64,000 bases of DNA, from NCBI RefSeq assembly GCF_002005445.1, contig NZ_CP014692.1, positions 2,728,001 through 2,792,000 of the forward strand, given 5' to 3'. This stretch comes from Acetobacter aceti. GTDB taxonomy: Bacteria; Pseudomonadota; Alphaproteobacteria; Acetobacterales; Acetobacteraceae. The notes beneath the pieces are model-generated. The model made no database searches, had not been told where the DNA came from, and saw only the letters and a program-made list of their open reading frames with translations. The position numbers were made by a program, and so were the translations under genes. How positions within the stretch are numbered: the stretch's first letter is position 1; each line of letters opens with the position of its first letter. Shown piece after piece: positions 26,639-35,811 of the stretch.

Positions 26639-27826
26639 TCAGTTAGTGATATGGACTCCATCTTTTCCCACAGCTATTCCCGCATGGGCGCACTTGTCGA
26701 TCATGCCTTCAAAAGCGTGCCTGATCCGTGTGATACAGGCGCTTTTATACGGAAAAATATCGTCAGAATCACGGTCATGCACAATCATCGCGGTCTCGAT
26801 CTCAAAAACAACCAGCGTTCCGTCCTGCATGACGCCAAAATCCAGTCCGAAATAATCCAGTCCGATACGCGCCGGAATCGCATAAAGCGCCTCCATTACC
26901 GAGGGCGAAAAAACCTCTGTAATAGCCTGCATGAAACGCGCTTCTTCCGCTCGTCTCTCAGGAAACAGCTCCATTTTCGCGTTATAATACCAGATGGCCC
27001 AGTCATTATGGATCGCCAGATGAACCGGATAAGGCACGCCTTCAACAAAGACGACCCTGTATTTTCTGTAGAGATCATCTTTACTGATATAGTCGACAAA
27101 CTGCGTCGCGTAATAATACCCCGACGCGCCGGTCTCATGAGTGTAGCGATCAAAAGCTGTGCGATCATCGATACGCGCCAGACTATTCCCCGCATGAGAC
27201 GAAACCGGCCTGACCAGCAACGGAAAAGCCGGAAGTCTGTCAAAAGGCGCGCACACCACGCTACAGGACGGCACCAGCAGGCCCGGAATATCGGCCAGAA
27301 GTTCAGGGACCATCGAGCGAGCCACCCGCATGATGCGTCCCCCACCATTCAGAACTGCCACACCTGAATCCCTGGCAATTGCTTCCGCTTCAAGGATGGC
27401 GGTCGTCTGACGGGTGTCCTCACCCATCGCGAGAAGCACCGCGTCCGGCCGCAGCTTTTTCACTGTCTCCACAAGCTCTTCCCGCTTGCCCGGCACACCC
27501 GCAATCCACATTGTATAAATGGCCGTATTATCATCCAGCAGCATGGGAATGGGCGCATTGGCCTGAAATGAGCCCGGCACATTCAGGACAACAATACGCC
27601 GTCTGGCTTCACCGTCCGGCTTGTCCGGTCGCTGCACAGGGTCCAGCAGCATCGCAGCATCAAGATGCCGCAGAGCAGCAGCCTCGTCTCCGCAGACCTG
27701 ACACATTTCCCACAGACGGTAATGCAGTTTCGCCCGCTCCCCCGCAGTTGAGGCCGTTTTCAGCCAGATGAGCAGGCTATCGCGGGCAATCAGTGGATCA
27801 TTGGAGAATTCGGCAAGATCAAGCAT
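26639..27826 (-). CDS. TPR-like/ATP-grasp fusion protein
   Basis: A 395-residue protein. Residues about 1-65 form helical repeats of TPR type (AKLHYRLWEMCQVCGDEAAALRHLDAAM). Residues about 75-160 are a Rossmann-like pre-ATP-grasp domain (RRIVVLNVPGS...NGGGRIMRVARSMVPELL). The rest is an ATP-grasp core: LLVRPVSSHAGNSLARID, FVDYISKDDLYRKYRVVFVEG, and the metal-ligand end IGLDYFGLDFGVMQDGTLVVFEIE. ATP-grasp enzymes join carboxylates to amines or thiols. The substrate is unknown. It follows the double glycosyltransferase gene by 75 bases, so a joint role in surface-glycan or peptide modification is inferred. Confidence 0.7.
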   Translation of the reverse strand: MLDLAEFSNDPLIARDSLLIWLKTASTAGERAKLHYRLWEMCQVCGDEAAALRHLDAAMLLDPVQRPDKPDGEARRRIVVLNVPGSFQANAPIPMLLDDNTAIYTMWIAGVPGKREELVETVKKLRPDAVLLAMGEDTRQTTAILEAEAIARDSGVAVLNGGGRIMRVARSMVPELLADIPGLLVPSCSVVCAPFDRLPAFPLLVRPVSSHAGNSLARIDDRTAFDRYTHETGASGYYYATQFVDYISKDDLYRKYRVVFVEGVPYPVHLAIHNDWAIWYYNAKMELFPERRAEEARFMQAITEVFSPSVMEALYAIPARIGLDYFGLDFGVMQDGTLVVFEIETAMIVHDRDSDDIFPYKSACITRIRHAFEGMIDKCAHAGIAVGKDGVHITN

Positions 27827-27901
27827 GGGTCGAATGTAATTGGCCTCCCCTCAACGGAGAGTAAATTCACTCGACATTATCAGTCGCCTCTGATCATCCA
27901 C

Positions 27902-30688
27902 TCATTGGCAGCACGGTGATCCTGATCCATGCCGCCAAACGGAATCCTGATGGACCACAGACTGAAGAAACTGCTTCAGTTCCTCTGCCTGACCTTCAAA
28001 ATTCGGCAAAACACCTTTCATCGGGTTCACATAAGCATCCAGCATATCAGCCCGCGCCAGAATTCCTTCAACCGCCGATTGCAGGGACTCGGGCCGACCA
28101 TCCAGAGGAATCAGCGTGCCATTGACCCCATCCACGATATCTTCCGCCTGACCACCAGGTGCGGTGGAAATAACCCAAACATCCCGGGAAAGGGCTTCAC
28201 GCACCGTCAGACCGTAACTTTCCATCCACTGCGAAGGGAACAGCAGCACATCGATGGAATTAAAGAACGCATCACGTGTAGCATCCCCATAGGCAGGCTG
28301 GATGGAAATTTTACCCTTCACCTTCCAGCCGGACACATCCATTGAGGCAAATCCGAGATTGAGCGTGTTATCAATCAGCACCAGTTCCCAGTCGGAACTT
28401 TCAAGGCCTTCGAACACTTCACGCACCAGAGGGAAGCCCTTTACGGCTTCCTGTCCACCAACAAAACCAAATCGCATCGGCGTCTTTGGCTGACGGCGCT
28501 GACGTGGCGCTTTTGGCCAACTGAAACCGTTTTTATTTACTTTCACCTGTGCCGGGTCAAATCCGTTGGCCAGATAAAGAGCGCGATGGGATTCGCTCGG
28601 AGCCAGCAGAAGCGAAGCTTCCCTCAGCATCGAAAGCATCATGTCCTGCCGCACCTCGAGGTGAATGGCGCCCGGCAAACAGGACCGACAGACCTTGAGA
28701 TCGATGTGGCGCTGGAAACAGTAACGACCGTTCGGCTTGACCATGAACTGGCGCTCACACAGCCACCAGGCATCATGAAGCGTCACGACAAACGGCACGC
28801 CTTCTTCCACACAAACCTGCAGCATTCCCAGCCCAAGCCCCTGTATGGAATGAAAATGCACGACATCGGGTCGAAACGCCTTCAACCATGACGTAAACTG
28901 AGCCGTGCAACGGGGACTATCGAGTCCTGCAATCGGATCAATGTTCATGGACAAGGGTGACGCCACAACAGGCAGCCCGCCAGTTTCATACCGGAGTGAC
29001 GAAGAGAACAGTTCGCCGATCGGTTCGCAGGACGTAAATATGGCGACGTCAGTGTCAGCATTCGACAGATGTGTAGCCATTTCCTCCGCCACAAGCGTGG
29101 CCCCGCCGAAAGACCGCGGTTTGAAGAAGATATTGACTGACATCACGCGCAGACGGTCTGTTTCCCGGCGCTCAGGCGAAGGAAACTGTATAGCAACCTG
29201 CTGCTGCGCTATCGCCTCAGGCAGGTAACGCTCCAGAACATCCTGCCGGGCCTGAAGCCCGATACGCTCACGCAGGTCTTCATCACGGGCAAGCGTCAGA
29301 AGCGCATCACACCAGTCTGCTTCATCTTTCGCAAGAAATCCGTTTTTACCATCCTCAACGACAACCCGGAATGTATCGCAGGGAGAGCAGACAGACGGGA
29401 GTTGGAGGATGGCAGCTTCGAGAAACTTGATATTACTTTTAGCATCATTGAAAATCGACGGCTCAAGGGGTGCTATGGCGATATCGGCTCCGGCGAGAAC
29501 AGCCATATAGCCTGCATAATCACGCCCCTCCAGATACTCCACACGCGAGCCAAATCTCAGGAAATCCTCGGGCAATGTGAGTTCCCCGATAATCCTCAGG
29601 AGCAGCCGTGGCTCTGCGTCCATGGCGGCAGCCAGTCCTGCTGCACATTCTACGAAATCCTTGTCGTGCGTGCGTGTCCCGGAGCCGTAAACAATAACGA
29701 CCTCATCGTTTTTCCGGGAAGTTTTTTCCTGTACAAGTAATTGTTCGGCTATACGCAGGGTTTCGCCGTCCAGAGCATTCTCAATGATGCAAACGTCCCT
29801 GACACCTGCCCTCAGCATGATTTCACTGAGAACACGAGTCGAAGCGATACCCCGCCCACAAAGCTGCAGACAGTCCCGATAAAGCTGAGCCCCTTCAAGC
29901 AGACCTTCCTGCTCGGATTTACTCAGAGAGAGAAGATTGCTGTTCTGACCATAAAGTTCGAGATCAAAAATCAGATCATCGACTTCCCACCAGGGAGCAA
30001 GACCAAAGCGTTTTGCCTCTTTAATCAGCGTCGAAATGACAGATACTGCCGGCACGCGATAGAAAATAACCTCCCAGCTTGTCTGCATCGAGGATAAGGC
30101 GCTCTGCGGGTCATGCCAGTTTATAACTTCAACTTCCCAGCCCAGCAGTTCCAGCTCTTCTTTCTTTTGCCACACCCGGTATTTCGCGCATTGAGGAATA
30201 CTTAATTCAGCAATAATAAGCACCTTAGGGGTCAGACCAAGCTCGCGCGCGGACGGCACCGTCTGCCTGTAAGGATTTGCGGATTTTTCCGCAGCAACGG
30301 GTGATGTTCCCGTGTTTTTAGCAGGCTTTTTCTTTCTTCTCACTCGACGCTCAAGACGTGAGTCCAGACGCCTTTTCACACGGACATAAAGGCTCCTTAC
30401 GCCGTCTTTTTCAGCAATCTCGCGGGCTCTCTGGATGGTATGCTTGAGAGAACGCCCTTCAATGGTCTGTCCATGCGCGAGCAACCATCCGCCACGCAGA
30501 ACCCGTCCGACAACGGACAGATAGCTTTTATTCCATTTATAGAGAAGGTGGCGCACGTGTGCCGCATCCGATGCGTTCACATCCGCTCTCACACTATGGA
30601 GAAAAGCCGCTCCTCTATAACATTCCAGCAACGACTCGGTATGACGCAGGCGTTTCTCGAGAATTTCCTGGGGTGATTTTTCAGTCAC
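27902..30688 (-). CDS. double-domain glycosyltransferase
   Basis: A 928-residue protein with a short basic helical lead (about 1-150) and two GT-B glycosyltransferase modules. The first (about 155-495) includes KVLIIAELSIPQCAKYR and ends in a retaining-GT nucleotide-sugar site (ADIAIAPLEPSIFNDAKSNIKFLEA). The second (about 510-915) begins LRVMSVNIFFKPRSFGGATLVAEEM and ends with DVLLFPSQWMESYGLTVREALSRDVWVISTA, the E-x7-E pattern of GT4. Donor and acceptor are unknown. It lies next to an ATP-grasp gene and downstream of an RTX-like protein gene; glycan assembly at the surface is the natural inference. Confidence 0.8.
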   Translation of the reverse strand: MTEKSPQEILEKRLRHTESLLECYRGAAFLHSVRADVNASDAAHVRHLLYKWNKSYLSVVGRVLRGGWLLAHGQTIEGRSLKHTIQRAREIAEKDGVRSLYVRVKRRLDSRLERRVRRKKKPAKNTGTSPVAAEKSANPYRQTVPSARELGLTPKVLIIAELSIPQCAKYRVWQKKEELELLGWEVEVINWHDPQSALSSMQTSWEVIFYRVPAVSVISTLIKEAKRFGLAPWWEVDDLIFDLELYGQNSNLLSLSKSEQEGLLEGAQLYRDCLQLCGRGIASTRVLSEIMLRAGVRDVCIIENALDGETLRIAEQLLVQEKTSRKNDEVVIVYGSGTRTHDKDFVECAAGLAAAMDAEPRLLLRIIGELTLPEDFLRFGSRVEYLEGRDYAGYMAVLAGADIAIAPLEPSIFNDAKSNIKFLEAAILQLPSVCSPCDTFRVVVEDGKNGFLAKDEADWCDALLTLARDEDLRERIGLQARQDVLERYLPEAIAQQQVAIQFPSPERRETDRLRVMSVNIFFKPRSFGGATLVAEEMATHLSNADTDVAIFTSCEPIGELFSSSLRYETGGLPVVASPLSMNIDPIAGLDSPRCTAQFTSWLKAFRPDVVHFHSIQGLGLGMLQVCVEEGVPFVVTLHDAWWLCERQFMVKPNGRYCFQRHIDLKVCRSCLPGAIHLEVRQDMMLSMLREASLLLAPSESHRALYLANGFDPAQVKVNKNGFSWPKAPRQRRQPKTPMRFGFVGGQEAVKGFPLVREVFEGLESSDWELVLIDNTLNLGFASMDVSGWKVKGKISIQPAYGDATRDAFFNSIDVLLFPSQWMESYGLTVREALSRDVWVISTAPGGQAEDIVDGVNGTLIPLDGRPESLQSAVEGILARADMLDAYVNPMKGVLPNFEGQAEELKQFLQSVVHQDSVWRHGSGSPCCQ

Positions 30689-30826
30689 GATAATCCGGTC
30701 GCTTTCTTACGAGATATCAAATGATCAATCTTGTTTAACACATCGAACCTGGTGCGATACGAAATGCGACACATCATATCTTCGCAAAGGGATCAAATGC
30801 GAATGCGGGATAAAATGCTATAGCTT

Positions 30827-30861
30827 GGACAAAAAAAAGCCGGACCCTTTCAGGTCCGGCT
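30827..30861 (-). terminator. intrinsic terminator of the RTX-like gene
   Basis: AGCCGGACC (30838-30846) pairs with GGTCCGGCT (30853-30861). An A-run at 30831-30838 gives a U-run when read on the minus strand, directly after the RTX-like gene end at 30883. It separates that gene from the glycosyltransferase gene. Confidence 0.85.
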
Positions 30862-30882
30862 CTCTTTTCCAATAATCCGGGA

Positions 30883-32277
30883 TTACCAGATCTGGAAATC
30901 ACCTGAATTGAGGCTTGTAACATTCTGGAACAGGATGGTTGTGCCATCATCCAGTTTAAGCGTCGAAGAACCATTAGCGTTGGTCTGGCTTGCCAGAGCG
31001 TTCTGCAGTTCGGTCTGTGTGTAGTTCAGCAGAGCAACCGTGTTGCCAACAGCTGAGTTGAAGTCGGTGATCACATAATTGCCACCAGCAATACCGTCGC
31101 GGAATGCGAAGATGTTGGCTGCACCGGAACCACCCGACATTGTCGCATTGCCCACGCCGGCAACAAGCGTATCAGCGCCCGTGCCACCCATGAATACCTG
31201 CGAACCCGTCGTTCCTGCGTTATTACCGAAAGCGGCAATACCGGCTGTCGAACCAGAAGCGTTCAGTGTCTCATTGCCCGATCCGCCAGAGAAGACCGAA
31301 CGACCCGAACCTGTGGCATTCAGGATGACGTTCATCGAGTCTGCGCCGAAGATCGTGGCCTGCCCAGCCGTAACGGTGCTGGTGCCATAGCCGCCGACAA
31401 AGGTCAGAGACCCGGCGACACTGACGTCAGCATTGATAGCATACTGGACCCACGCATCACCACTGGCGGAAATCGTATCGCCCACACCTGTCAGAACCGT
31501 GGAAATGCCACCGTTCAGAGAGATTTTGTCATTGGTACCACCAACTACTGTGGAGCCACCACCAACTGTGATCGAGTTGCCGGCACCTGCGCCAGCAACG
31601 TTCTCAACGTAGGAATTCTTGCCAACCGTAACGAAAGAGCTGCCGCCGTAAAGCGAAACAGTCTGGTTGCCAGCGCAATTCCCACCGAAAATGGTGTCAT
31701 GCCCATATGAATAAACGGTATTGGTGCCATTGGTGATATTGACAAAGTTATCGCCAGCACCCGCGTTGATCGTGCTCTCACCCGCGCCTGCGATAACCGT
31801 ATCGTTACCCGAACCTGTCAGCACCATCCAGTTGCTGGCTTTTGAAAGCTGATCACCGGTGAAGGCGTTGTTACCCGCACCTGCGATGAACAGACCCGAA
31901 GCGCTACCGGCCTGAAACTGCACGCCACCGGTTGAACCACCTTCAACGCTGACGAAGTTTGAAGTCACACCCGAAGCATCGATCTGGGTGTGGACGCTGG
32001 GAACGCCTGATCCGACTGCGCCACCGAAAACGATTGCGCCAACGCTACCCGTCACTGAGTAGGAACCCGCCACAGTTGCGACGCCGTAGCCGATACCGTT
32101 TCCGCTGAAAGAGGTTGAACCCGGAACGAGATTGACACCATCAATCGCCCCGATTTCTCCTGTAAGTGTGCTGCTGAACTCTGAGACCAGGTTAGCCAGC
32201 TGGCCTGTTAGAGCACCATCAACCGTGACAACAACATGTGCCCCGGCAGACGCGCCCTGAACGGTGATCAATGGCAT
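30883..32277 (-). CDS. RTX-like glycine-rich repeat protein, probably secreted by a type I system
   Basis: A 464-residue protein without an N-terminal signal peptide. It is built from Gly/Ala/Ser/Thr-rich strands, with RTX-type nonapeptide-like motifs GSGNDTVIAGAGESTINAGAGDN near 165-190, GSGNETLNASGS, and GGTGADTLVAGVGNATMSGGSGAANIFAF near 370-400. The C-terminal part (VITDFNSAVGNTVALLNYTQ...DFQIW) resembles the secretion tail of type I substrates. Cys is almost absent (one). The repeats are imperfect versions of the calcium-binding consensus. A surface or matrix role is inferred; no enzyme domain was seen. It is followed by its own terminator. Confidence 0.75.
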   Translation of the reverse strand: MPLITVQGASAGAHVVVTVDGALTGQLANLVSEFSSTLTGEIGAIDGVNLVPGSTSFSGNGIGYGVATVAGSYSVTGSVGAIVFGGAVGSGVPSVHTQIDASGVTSNFVSVEGGSTGGVQFQAGSASGLFIAGAGNNAFTGDQLSKASNWMVLTGSGNDTVIAGAGESTINAGAGDNFVNITNGTNTVYSYGHDTIFGGNCAGNQTVSLYGGSSFVTVGKNSYVENVAGAGAGNSITVGGGSTVVGGTNDKISLNGGISTVLTGVGDTISASGDAWVQYAINADVSVAGSLTFVGGYGTSTVTAGQATIFGADSMNVILNATGSGRSVFSGGSGNETLNASGSTAGIAAFGNNAGTTGSQVFMGGTGADTLVAGVGNATMSGGSGAANIFAFRDGIAGGNYVITDFNSAVGNTVALLNYTQTELQNALASQTNANGSSTLKLDDGTTILFQNVTSLNSGDFQIW

Positions 32278-33349
32278 TCGTCAGTTCCTTTGTTGCACCT
32301 ACATGATCCGTCGCAGCAACTCACGCAGGCTGTATTCCGTTACTGGTGGTTGTATTAAAAGAAAGACAGACAAGCAACAAAAAAGAAGGGGGACAGACCA
32401 AAAAAAAAGCGTGACATTCAGGGCTTCTGGACCAGTCGGAACCCGCAGGAAACCACCCTTAATGACTCACCGCCTCTCCATACAGAACGTGTATGGACAG
32501 AAAAATCATCCACAAGAATAAAAATACTTAATGTTTACTGTAATCACTATTTGCAATTGTGTACAAATATATTTTTTCTAAAAATAGAAATTATTAAAAA
32601 TACTAAACATATATATTTTTGTATTTCAGGTATTTTTTTCGTTCATACATCCCATTTCCACAACAGTCTTCCTGGATTTTCTGTTGCAGACTCCCCTCAC
32701 AATCATTTTGTCGGCAATCCCCCCTCGCCCAAGACCTCCATTTTTGAAATTCAGCCTCTTGTTCCCGGCGTGAGAATCTCAATTGTAATGCAGACTCGCA
32801 ACGATCGGGGCAAAACCATTTTCACGGCTTCGGCCTTGCAGCCACAAAATCACCCTGGATGCGGCTCTCACCTCTACCCGGACCACGACCAGGAAGGTTG
32901 AGCGTCTTTTTTAGCCCATTTAACAGGGCCTTACAGTGAGGATTCGAATCCGGTCTGCAGCCATATCTCGCATAGGGCACCCGATCTTAAAGATAGGATT
33001 CGTAACGACCTCACCGTTTTAAGGATGTCTGCAATCTCATTTCACTGTCGGAAAAGAGAAGCCGCAAGCCTCGGCGCGCCAGCCAAAAACGTTCTCTCTC
33101 AGCCTGTTTTTCATCCAGCTCAGAAAGATGGAAACGAGACCACTCAGTGAAAGCGCTTTCCGGACAGGAACAAAGCAGCATTATACTTTTGCAAGACATA
33201 ACGAACGCCGGGATCATCAGAAACACGACCTGTGGATTAGCCCGTTTTCTCAAGGGAAAGCAGCTTGTTATTTCAAGCGCACCATCGCCGGTTCCGGTTA
33301 AACGATCCCAATGGCAAGCAGGTCGGGTCTAAAACCATAGGACCAGCTA
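32278..33349. other. 1.07-kb region without a supported gene
   Basis: The part 32520-32640 is very AT-rich and probably carries the promoter of the RTX-like gene, though no boxes are assigned. Frames at 32551-32901 (+) and 33011-33253 (-) encode 116 and 80 residues but show no family and unusual composition. The stretch abuts an IS5-type element and may be eroded or moved DNA. No tRNA or riboswitch structure was recognised. Confidence 0.45.
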
Positions 33350-33363
33350 AGGTTTGTGGGGAT

Positions 33364-33750
33364 TCATCGTGAATGAATGATAGCTGCGACGAGATAGATC
33401 ATGGCGCTGAAGCTTTTGTCTGTTTTGTCGGCCCGCATCGCGATACGTTTAAATTCCTTGAGTTTACAGAAGAAGTTCTCGATCAGATGACGCCATTTGT
33501 ATATTTCGCGATCCAGCGGCAGTGGCTTTGAGCGCCTCGGATGCTGGGAAATGACAACCGTGGCGCCCCTTTCATCAAGATCGGCAATGATGCTGTTGCT
33601 GTCGAATGCCTTGTCTGCGATGAAAGCGTCGAATTCGAGACCGTCAATCAACGGTGGCACGTCCACGCTGTCAAAGCGTTGGCCGGGCATCAGGCGAAAG
33701 CGCACCAGATTGCCCAGAGCATCCGTCAGCGCGAGAATCTTCGTCGTCAT
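33364..33750 (-). CDS. IS5-family transposase, ORF B (catalytic C-terminal part)
   Basis: A 128-residue DDE transposase part. The second Asp is in AFIADKAFDS and the catalytic Glu in RHLIENFFCKLKEFKRIAMR. The first Asp (MVDATIVK) lies in ORF A. The frame remains open upstream of the 33750 ATG to the slippery site, so it is probably made only as a fusion with ORF A by programmed frameshift. It ends just inside the left inverted repeat. Confidence 0.88.
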   Translation of the reverse strand: MTTKILALTDALGNLVRFRLMPGQRFDSVDVPPLIDGLEFDAFIADKAFDSNSIIADLDERGATVVISQHPRRSKPLPLDREIYKWRHLIENFFCKLKEFKRIAMRADKTDKSFSAMIYLVAAIIHSR

Positions 33751-33767
33751 GCCGCCTTTCGAGCGCC

Positions 33768-34115
33768 CTATGGCCTGGCTCTGAGTCCCCCTTTTGCGCC
33801 CTGACCATGACGGTGAACTTTCACGATCGTTGCATCGACCATGACATACTCCATGTCCGGATCGCCAGACAGGGCATCGAAAATCCTTTTGAAGACATCA
33901 GTGTTCCGCCAGTCGCTGAAGCGACGGAAGGCCGTGCTCCAATTGCCAAATACGGCAGGAAGGTCACGCCAGGGACTACCTGTTCGTACAATCCACAGCA
34001 CTGCTTCCATAAAAAGGCGGTTGTTTCGACCACTCCGTCCTGGATCTGTCAATTTGCCAAGACAGTGAGGTTCAATCTGCGCCCATTGGGCGTCCGTCAG
34101 CACAAAACGTTCCAT
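33768..34115 (-). CDS. IS5-family transposase, ORF A (N-terminal part)
   Basis: A 115-residue N-terminal half of the transposase, starting MERFVLTDAQWAQIEPH and containing the DUF4096-like region (NNRLFMEAVLWIVRTGSPWRDLP) and the first catalytic Asp in YVMVDATIVKVHRHGQGAKGG. It reads out of frame just after the A4G5 run. ORF A followed by ORF B in the next frame is normal for IS1031-type elements. Confidence 0.88.
   Translation of the reverse strand: MERFVLTDAQWAQIEPHCLGKLTDPGRSGRNNRLFMEAVLWIVRTGSPWRDLPAVFGNWSTAFRRFSDWRNTDVFKRIFDALSGDPDMEYVMVDATIVKVHRHGQGAKGGLRARP
33787..33795 (-). other. A4G5 slippery site for transposase frameshifting
   Basis: Read on the minus strand the site is AAAAGGGGG, just upstream of the ORF A stop and inside the zone where ORF B's frame is open. 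Such runs serve for programmed frameshifting in IS5-family elements. Confidence 0.7.
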
Positions 34116-34372
34116 CCAGAGCTTGAATCATATCTCAAGCTCTTTGTGAATCCCCACAGACCTTAGCCCACATGCGCACCAGTTCGGCGCGCACGAAATC
34201 TGGTTCCGCAACGCTTCTCGGCTCAGCAGACCAGTTTGCCCCATAAATTGGATAAAATCTGCACAGCGCATGAATGAGGTCCGCAAGAACACTCATTCAT
34301 CGCAAAACCGACACCTCAGCCGTCGAGACGTGGCCTCAACGGCTCATAGGAAAGCAGGGCGGGATTGATCCA

Positions 34373-35242
34373 TCAGCCCTTGATGGGCAAGTGCTTTGCA
34401 ATATAAGGCGGCAGATTGAACGAACCGACATGAATTTCGGGTGTCCAATACCGGGTATTACCCAGAACGCCTGACTGTTCGGCACGCTTCCTGACGGAGG
34501 CGACATTCTGCAATGTCGGATCAGTGCCCTTTGAGGCGATGCCCAATGTCATGAAACCTCCGACATAAGTCGGAACAGCCGCGACATAGGCAGACACCTG
34601 TGGGAAGAACTTGGCCCGACGAAGACTCGTCTCATGCAGTTCATCCGCCTGCATGAACGGTACGCCACACTGATTCACAATCAGACCATTCGGTCCAAGT
34701 ATCCGGGCGCAATGCTCATAGAACGAATCCGTGAAGAGCACTTCACCCACACCAATGGGATCGGTGCTATCGACAATGATGACATCGAAGGAGGCATCCG
34801 GCGCTTCCGCCACGTAAGCGATACCATCGCCAACGATCACGTCCGCACGGGCGTCATTCCATGCTTCCCCGGCGATCTTTGGCAGATGCTGCTTGGACAG
34901 CTCGATAACCGCGCCGTCGATCTCCACCATCACAGCCTTTTCAACGGCTTTGTGCTCAAGCACACGCCGAAGAACGCCACCATCGCCCGCGCCGATGATC
35001 AACACACGCCGCGGGTCCGGGTGAGTGAACAGCGGAACATGCGTCAGCATTTCCTGATAGACGAACTCGTCGGCTTCCGTGATCTGCACCACACCATCGA
35101 GCATAAGCACGCGGCCATGGGAATCACTTTCGAAAACAACGATATCCTGAAAAGGGCTTTTGACACGGGCAAGCTCTTTGCCGACCCGGAATCTTTGTCC
35201 CCAGTTCTCGTACAGTTCTTCGTTCAGCCACTGCTCAGACAT
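34373..35242 (-). CDS. speE: spermidine synthase
   Basis: A 289-residue aminopropyltransferase that joins an aminopropyl group from decarboxylated SAM to putrescine. The family signature VLIIGAGDGGVLRRVLEH binds the decarboxylated SAM. DVIIVDSTDPIGVGE carries the catalytic Asp. The N-terminal LMLDGVVQITEADEFVYQEMLTH is the gatekeeping segment. Length matches. It follows speD (154-residue SAM decarboxylase) with a hairpin between. Confidence 0.95.
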   Translation of the reverse strand: MSEQWLNEELYENWGQRFRVGKELARVKSPFQDIVVFESDSHGRVLMLDGVVQITEADEFVYQEMLTHVPLFTHPDPRRVLIIGAGDGGVLRRVLEHKAVEKAVMVEIDGAVIELSKQHLPKIAGEAWNDARADVIVGDGIAYVAEAPDASFDVIIVDSTDPIGVGEVLFTDSFYEHCARILGPNGLIVNQCGVPFMQADELHETSLRRAKFFPQVSAYVAAVPTYVGGFMTLGIASKGTDPTLQNVASVRKRAEQSGVLGNTRYWTPEIHVGSFNLPPYIAKHLPIKG

Positions 35243-35269
35243 GCAGCCTCCACAGATTCAAGACAGCCG

Positions 35270-35311
35270 CACCCTCCCTGCCCAGACCAGAAAGGTCTGT
35301 GCAGGGAGGTG
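35270..35311 (-). terminator. intercistronic hairpin between speD and speE
   Basis: CACC-CTCCCTGC-CAGACC pairs with GGTCTG-GCAGGGAGGTG around an AGAAA loop, with a one-base bulge and one mismatch. No U-tract follows on the minus strand. It may slow or partly stop transcription from speD into speE. Confidence 0.5.
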
Positions 35312-35346
35312 TCAGAGCTGAGAATATAATGATGTTCCGGTCCGGA

Positions 35347-35811
35347 TCAGACCGAAACGCGCCCCCGACGCTGCTCGTCAACAAGCACACGGCCTGCCTG
35401 AAAGAGCCGCTGCATCACCGGAATGGACAGATTCGGATCACATGCGCCGCACATGAAGATGTCCACGGCAGCGAAATTGCGCTCGGGCCATGTATGAATG
35501 GAAATGTGGCTTTCAGCCAGCACCACCACGCCCGATACGCCACCGTTCGGAGAAAAATGGTGGAAATGGCTATGCAGGATTGTAGCCCCGGCTGCGAGAG
35601 CGGCTTCGCACAACGTAGCGTCGATCTTTGCCGGATCGTCGAGGTTTGTAGCCTCCCACAGATCCACAAGCAGATGCGTGCCTGCAAATTTCTCGCCGTC
35701 ACGTTCGACGAAGTAATCCTTACGCTCATCCTCACAGGAGTCAGCGGTGGCGACAGTCTGGTTATTTCTCGGGAGTTCCGAGACCATCCCCAGTTGAGCA
35801 AGTGCGTTCAT
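35347..35811 (-). CDS. speD: S-adenosylmethionine decarboxylase proenzyme
   Basis: A 154-residue SpeD/SpeH (class 1B) proenzyme that makes decarboxylated SAM for spermidine synthesis. It self-cleaves at Ser101 in LAESHISIHTWPE, producing the pyruvoyl group; the following FMCGACDP Cys and the His of HSHFHHF are the expected catalytic residues. The ATG at 35811 is chosen although the family domain begins only about residue 40; the N-terminal lead is longer than usual. It forms a polyamine pair with speE. Confidence 0.92.
   Translation of the reverse strand: MNALAQLGMVSELPRNNQTVATADSCEDERKDYFVERDGEKFAGTHLLVDLWEATNLDDPAKIDATLCEAALAAGATILHSHFHHFSPNGGVSGVVVLAESHISIHTWPERNFAAVDIFMCGACDPNLSIPVMQRLFQAGRVLVDEQRRGRVSV

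Larger units (their letters stand above)
33350..34163 (-). mobile_element. IS5-family insertion sequence (IS427/IS1031 type), 814 bp
   Basis: Terminal inverted repeats AGGTTTGTGGGGATTCA (33350-33366) and TGAATCCCCACAGACCT (34147-34163) differ at one position. TA flanks both ends (33348-33349, 34164-34165), fitting the 2-bp TA target duplication of this group. It carries two overlapping-frame transposase ORFs with an A4G5 slip site. Both ORFs look intact, so it may be active. It lies between the RTX-like region and speE. Confidence 0.9.
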
